Shown here piece after piece: positions 5,933 through 6,485 of a DNA stretch of 6,485 bases. Position 1 is the stretch's first letter, and each line of letters starts with the position of its first letter. The DNA comes from Lachnospira sp. UBA4285 (GTDB lineage Bacteria > Bacillota > Clostridia > Lachnospirales > Lachnospiraceae): NCBI GenBank assembly GCA_002394965.1, contig DGVL01000125.1:1-6485 (forward strand). The letters are read 5' to 3'. The notes beneath the pieces were generated by a model. That model did not search any database. It had not been told where the DNA came from and saw nothing but the letters and a program-made list of their open reading frames with translations. Both the position numbers and the translations under genes were made by a program.

Positions 5933-6485
5933 TCGGTCCGCGCCAGGCTGATCAGCATGTCCCGGCACTTCTCCATCTCCGGGACGCTGGCGTACTCATA
6001 GCGGCTGTGATAATTGTAGCCGCCGGTGCATAGATTCGGGCAGGGAAGGCCGCGCAGAGAAAGGGTGGCGCCGTCCGTGCCCCCGCGGATGGGGAGCGAG
6101 CGCGGCTTTCCGCCCTGCCTGCGGATCACCGCAAATGCGTTGTCGACAAGATCCATGTGATCTTTCATGACGGACGCCATGTTGTAGTACTGGTCCTTCA
6201 CCGTGAGAGTGACCGTGCCGGCCCCGTACTCAGCGTTCATGTCCGCGGCAATGGCGTGCAGCCGCTTCTTGCGCTCTTCAAAGCGCTCCCGGTCATGATC
6301 GCGCACAATAATGTGCAGAAGTGCCTCTTCAACCTCGCCGCGCATATCTTCAAGCATGAAGAATCCCTCATACCCTTCCGTTGTCTCCGGGCGCTCATCG
6401 GCGGGCAGTTTCCCGACGAATTCAAGCGCCAGCAGTGAGGCATTGACCATCCTTCCCTTTGCGTCGCCCGGATGGACGCTCCGCC
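5923..6485 (-). CDS. pepT: Peptidase T, tripeptide aminopeptidase (C-terminal part, cut by right window edge)
   Basis: This is a cytoplasmic di-zinc M20-family exopeptidase that removes the N-terminal residue of tripeptides. About 187 residues of a protein usually near 410 are visible. The frame enters from the right edge as SVHPGDAKGRMVNA, the M20 dimerisation-domain motif. It continues with ETTEGYEGFFML, then PIRGGTDGATLSLRGLPCPNL and TGGYNYHSRYEYASV; the histidine in GGYNYH matches a zinc ligand in E. coli PepT. The match to E. coli PepT is close throughout, so the assignment is firm. The start codon and most metal ligands are outside the window; the ATG at 6450 is internal, not a start. 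The stop TAA at 5923-5925 lies inside the 3' end of the convergent Crp/Fnr gene (10-bp overlap). No functional link to the nitrogenase-like operon is apparent. Confidence 0.96.
   Translation of the reverse strand, partial: RSVHPGDAKGRMVNASLLALEFVGKLPADERPETTEGYEGFFMLEDMRGEVEEALLHIIVRDHDRERFEERKKRLHAIAADMNAEYGAGTVTLTVKDQYYNMASVMKDHMDLVDNAFAVIRRQGGKPRSLPIRGGTDGATLSLRGLPCPNLCTGGYNYHSRYEYASVPEMEKCRDMLISLARTDQE

Noticed and set aside
5917..5938. Possible hairpin GACCG/CGGTC as a terminator between the regulator and pepT
   Set aside because: It has only 5 bp of stem and a 12-nt loop, with no T-run on either side.
6237..6450. ATG at 6450 as the start of a short peptidase-like gene
   Set aside because: The frame stays open to the window edge, and the upstream codons encode the conserved SVHPGDAKGR motif of peptidase T. 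This is therefore an internal methionine of a larger gene.

Overview
The window looks like part of the chromosome of a GC-rich anaerobic Firmicute, probably a gut or syntrophic Clostridia/Lachnospiraceae-type bacterium. The evidence is strong Shine-Dalgarno sequences (AAGGAGG, AGGAGG), a Gram-positive style lipoprotein with an S/T/A/G-rich linker, and oxygen-sensitive nitrogenase-like proteins. This assignment is inferred from style, not from a marker gene.

Layout. Positions 5129 down to 1, on the minus strand, form one tightly packed operon read right to left. Its order is a NifH-like Fe protein (5129-4362), a first NifD/K-like subunit (4365-3115), a second NifD/K-like subunit (3115-1901), a lipoprotein substrate-binding protein of the iron-complex/cobalamin class (1870-659), and a FecCD/BtuC-type permease (644-1, cut by the left edge). 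Junctions are an ATGA overlap, a TGATG overlap, about 30 bp and 14 bp. An ATPase subunit would be expected beyond the left edge. Divergently, on the plus strand, lies a Crp/Fnr-family regulator (5276-5932). The roughly 146-bp divergent intergenic region holds a perfect TATAAT and two palindromes. The right end carries the C-terminal half of peptidase T (pepT, 5923-6485, minus strand), whose 3' end overlaps that of the regulator by 10 bp.

How the genes may work together. The operon pairs a complete three-gene nitrogenase-type reductase (ATP-driven electron donor plus a two-subunit catalytic component) with an importer for a metal chelate or tetrapyrrole. It is unlikely to be a dinitrogenase: both catalytic subunits are short (416 and 404 residues), I find no counterpart of the NifD cofactor cysteine, and no nifB/E/N is in view. 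The simplest hypothesis is that the transporter brings in a substrate (corrinoid, haem-like tetrapyrrole, metallophore or other chelate) that the enzyme reduces, or that it supplies the metal or cofactor the enzyme needs. The neighbouring Crp/Fnr protein probably controls the operon and itself. Function is not established from the sequence. pepT looks like an unrelated housekeeping neighbour.

I saw no tRNA, rRNA, CRISPR array or insertion sequence.
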